DNA from: an uncultured Porphyromonadaceae bacterium
Lineage (GTDB): Bacteria > Bacteroidota > Bacteroidia > Bacteroidales > Muribaculaceae
Assembly (NCBI GenBank): GCA_947176355.1
Contig: CAMWQY010000018.1
Coordinates: forward strand, 1-16,296
DNA length: 16,296 bases
Direction: 5' to 3'
The position numbers and the translations under genes are program-made. Below are positions 15,601 through 16,296 of this stretch, one piece after another. How positions within the stretch are numbered: position 1 is the first letter of the stretch; each line of letters starts with the position of its first letter. The notes under the pieces are model-generated. The model was not told the DNA's origin. It searched no databases and saw only the letters and a program-made list of their open reading frames with translations.

Positions 15601-16033
15601 TAATCTGACCGGCGTCTACCACTGACACAGAACCGGTAAGGTCAGCTTTCTTGATCTGGCCGTAGCCGACTACCACGAGCTCGTCAAGTGACTGAGAGTC
15701 CTCACTCATCTTGATGTCGATGCGGGTGCGTCCCTTTACGTCTACCACCTGCTGTGAATAGCCGATGTAAGAGAACACCAGTTTTCCCTTGGAAGGTACG
15801 TTCTTTAATGAATAATTGCCGTCAAAGTCTGTGGCTGTGCCATTAGATGTGCCTTCCACCATGACTGTAACGCCGATAAGGGGTTCGCCTTGGTCGTCAA
15901 GTACCGTACCCGATACATCGACATTCTGTGCGAACGCGGGAATCGCCAGCAACATGGCGATTAAGGTCAGGAATGTCTTCCGAAGGAATGACCTGCCTTT
16001 TTCTCGTTTCGATGTTAGTTTAATTTTGGTCAT
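12698..16033 (-). CDS. susC: SusC/RagA-family TonB-dependent outer-membrane transporter
   Basis: This 1111-aa protein has a signal peptide ending at AIPAFA (about residue 35), a CarboxypepD_reg-like domain (about 38-113, VSGTVLDDQGEPLIGVTV), the TonB box DELVVVGYG (about 117-125), a plug with LYVVDGV and IERIDILKDASSTAIYGSR (to about 245), and a long beta barrel ending in NITF. With SusD it moves large ligands across the outer membrane using TonB energy. The frame stays open upstream to a GTG (16090) and an ATG (16072), but the ATG at 16033 gives the normal basic-then-hydrophobic signal and is preferred. GC content falls from about 52% in the first 500 bp of the gene to about 38% after about 15540, near the plug motif LQGSVPGVSI, as if the N-terminal part were joined to a different body. 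Confidence 0.95.
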   Translation of the reverse strand: MTKIKLTSKREKGRSFLRKTFLTLIAMLLAIPAFAQNVDVSGTVLDDQGEPLIGVTVMVEGTSNGTATDFDGNYSLKNVPSKGKLVFSYIGYSQQVVDVKGRTRIDIKMSEDSQSLDELVVVGYGQIKKADLTGSVSVVDAGQITAKGSSSVLEALQGSVPGVSITKQSGRTNGAIDIEIRGKSSINSKTTPLYVVDGVQTSDISFLNPQDIERIDILKDASSTAIYGSRATAGVVIVTTKSGSNVNKGTKATISYDGYYGISHATRMPEFMDGEQWYRYRFQKFTQPVGGVDAYEAQTTFTMLPSAMGLGQALLQQTAGDLESPYIMKEMLANDATYYWPGLVTQDGHQQNHYVSVSGAGENINYHFGLGYENVQGLYKGDSKGTFSFKGSVDAKINKVISAGFNLNLAQINNSYADDDAIAQAYRVNPFMIPYDEEGNTIHFPGNKTTLNTNSNQFSDFINPLDRMKNSVHKRKTYRFIGNIYAQFNIIPGLSLKTTISPTYTAYRDGQYIGFTNPTTGKTWVDNEVRNATAKNHTGYGWTWDNVLSYIRSFGDHSINAMALYSAEKSHSEDYSQTAQNPIESTDWWNMGTGTKGESTVSSGYSESSMQSIAVRANYSWKSRYMITGTVRWDGSSRFAQGHKWGCFPSVALGWNIAEENFLQKWWLNNLKLRVSYGVTGNNTGIGNYATIVGINSSSFYPFGGNYVDGFYPSGIVDKLISWEKSHEINIGLDYGFLNNRIIGSLEWYTKTSKDLLYPVELPLESGGGSMTTNVGSVRNTGIEFAITTTNIDTRDWTWTTSLNISHNENKVLEINGVSDQIIGGNASSCLFVGMPVNNVYAYAWDGIVSDRNMTVPNTAIAQEKGLTPGSTMRECDYYYTCYGLTEGQAIIRDVNGDGKWNDEDRVVFNGNPKFIASLTSNLSYRLPKKGGSIDFGFSIYTKQRYTVASPFMGGDAFDWHDRGRGKVAMDNYIPAGMLIDAEGVRPDGTLINPVYQTQTHYGTWPLVNAGGNDGLGASGSMFGLSTDTKFCARQVTDASFWKVQHISLGYNFSKEIIEKIGCSRLKLYVNISNPFVWSSYKGFDPEWADASGKNDGPSTITYEFGANITF

Positions 16034-16091
16034 AATACATGTTATGATGTTTGATTGATAATACTTGTCCATCAAGCGGTTACACACCACC

Positions 16092-16112
16092 TTGACTTTA
16101 AGTCGAAGTCAA
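16092..16112 (-). promoter_or_regulatory. Leader hairpin upstream of susC
   Basis: TTGACTT (16092-16098) and AAGTCAA (16106-16112) form a perfect 7-bp stem with a 7-nt loop. It falls in the predicted 5' leader, between the promoter and the chosen start at 16033. No ribosome-like or known riboswitch pattern is seen. It may stabilise the leader or mark a regulatory site. Confidence 0.45.
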
Positions 16113-16164
16113 TTTATTTTTTGATATCTTAGGTATTTTAAGGTTAAACGATAGGTTTAGCACA

Positions 16165-16196
16165 CAAAATTAGAGAAACTTCTTAATATTTCCAAA
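16165..16196 (-). promoter_or_regulatory. Promoter of the SusCD operon
   Basis: On the minus strand TTTG (16193-16196), a 20-bp gap and TAATTTTG (16165-16172) match the Bacteroides vegetative consensus fully. Transcription would start near 16158, giving a leader of about 125 nt to the ATG at 16033. No anti-sigma or regulator gene is in the window, so inducing control must come from elsewhere. Confidence 0.75.
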
Positions 16197-16275
16197 TAAA
16201 TTTGAAAAAAATCTCTAAAATTTAACAAAAAATCATAATCGGTAACTATTCAGCGTAAGTCTCCGTGTGCTTCAA

Positions 16276-16295
16276 GGGCAAGCGAAGCAATGCCC
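16276..16295. repeat. Short dyad at the window edge
   Basis: GGGCA and TGCCC flank AGCGAAGCAA. The style, with GCGAAGC or GCGAACG inside short GC arms, resembles the segment near 1299-1317, so it may be another intergenic repeat. The window ends here, so its full extent cannot be seen. Confidence 0.3.
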
Positions 16296-16296
16296 C

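Overview
The window looks like Bacteroidota, order Bacteroidales; Muribaculaceae or Prevotellaceae is a guess from the style of the SusC N-terminus. The evidence is a SusC/SusD pair, promoters of the Bacteroides type (TTTG, about 20 bp, TAnnTTTG), a lipoprotein, BspA-like leucine-rich-repeat (LRR) surface proteins, and secreted proteins ending in a short Gly-Lys-Lys tail. All complete genes lie on the minus strand. Only a 24-codon gene end at the left edge is on the plus strand.

Reading along the minus strand from the right edge, a strong promoter (16165-16196) and a leader with a hairpin precede a nutrient-uptake operon: susC (outer-membrane TonB-dependent transporter), susD (surface lipoprotein), a 171-aa lipoprotein and a 366-aa secreted protein. 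It ends at a terminator near 8990-9023. The gaps are 17 and 29 nt, then 68 nt holding two overlapping, mutually exclusive hairpins. No glycosidase, regulator or peptidase is present, so the substrate cannot be named. GC content falls from about 52% to about 38% inside susC near 15540.

The left half (117-8883) is a perfect tandem duplication with a 4402-bp period. Each 4365-bp unit carries a 985-aa secreted BspA-like LRR protein and, downstream, a HigB/HigA-type toxin-antitoxin pair (Gp49-like toxin first, then XRE antitoxin). Each gene set has its own promoter and is followed by a hairpin terminator.

The units are separated and flanked by a composite intergenic repeat: a GCCGC/GCGGC dyad, a conserved spacer, a terminator hairpin and a second small hairpin. 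The form just downstream of each antitoxin also carries the last 18 codons of a gene like the 366-aa secreted protein, without the rest of that gene. This fits past recombination between intergenic repeats, which may also have produced the duplication. The arrangement could be an amplifiable surface-protein plus toxin-antitoxin cassette, but an assembly artefact must be excluded.
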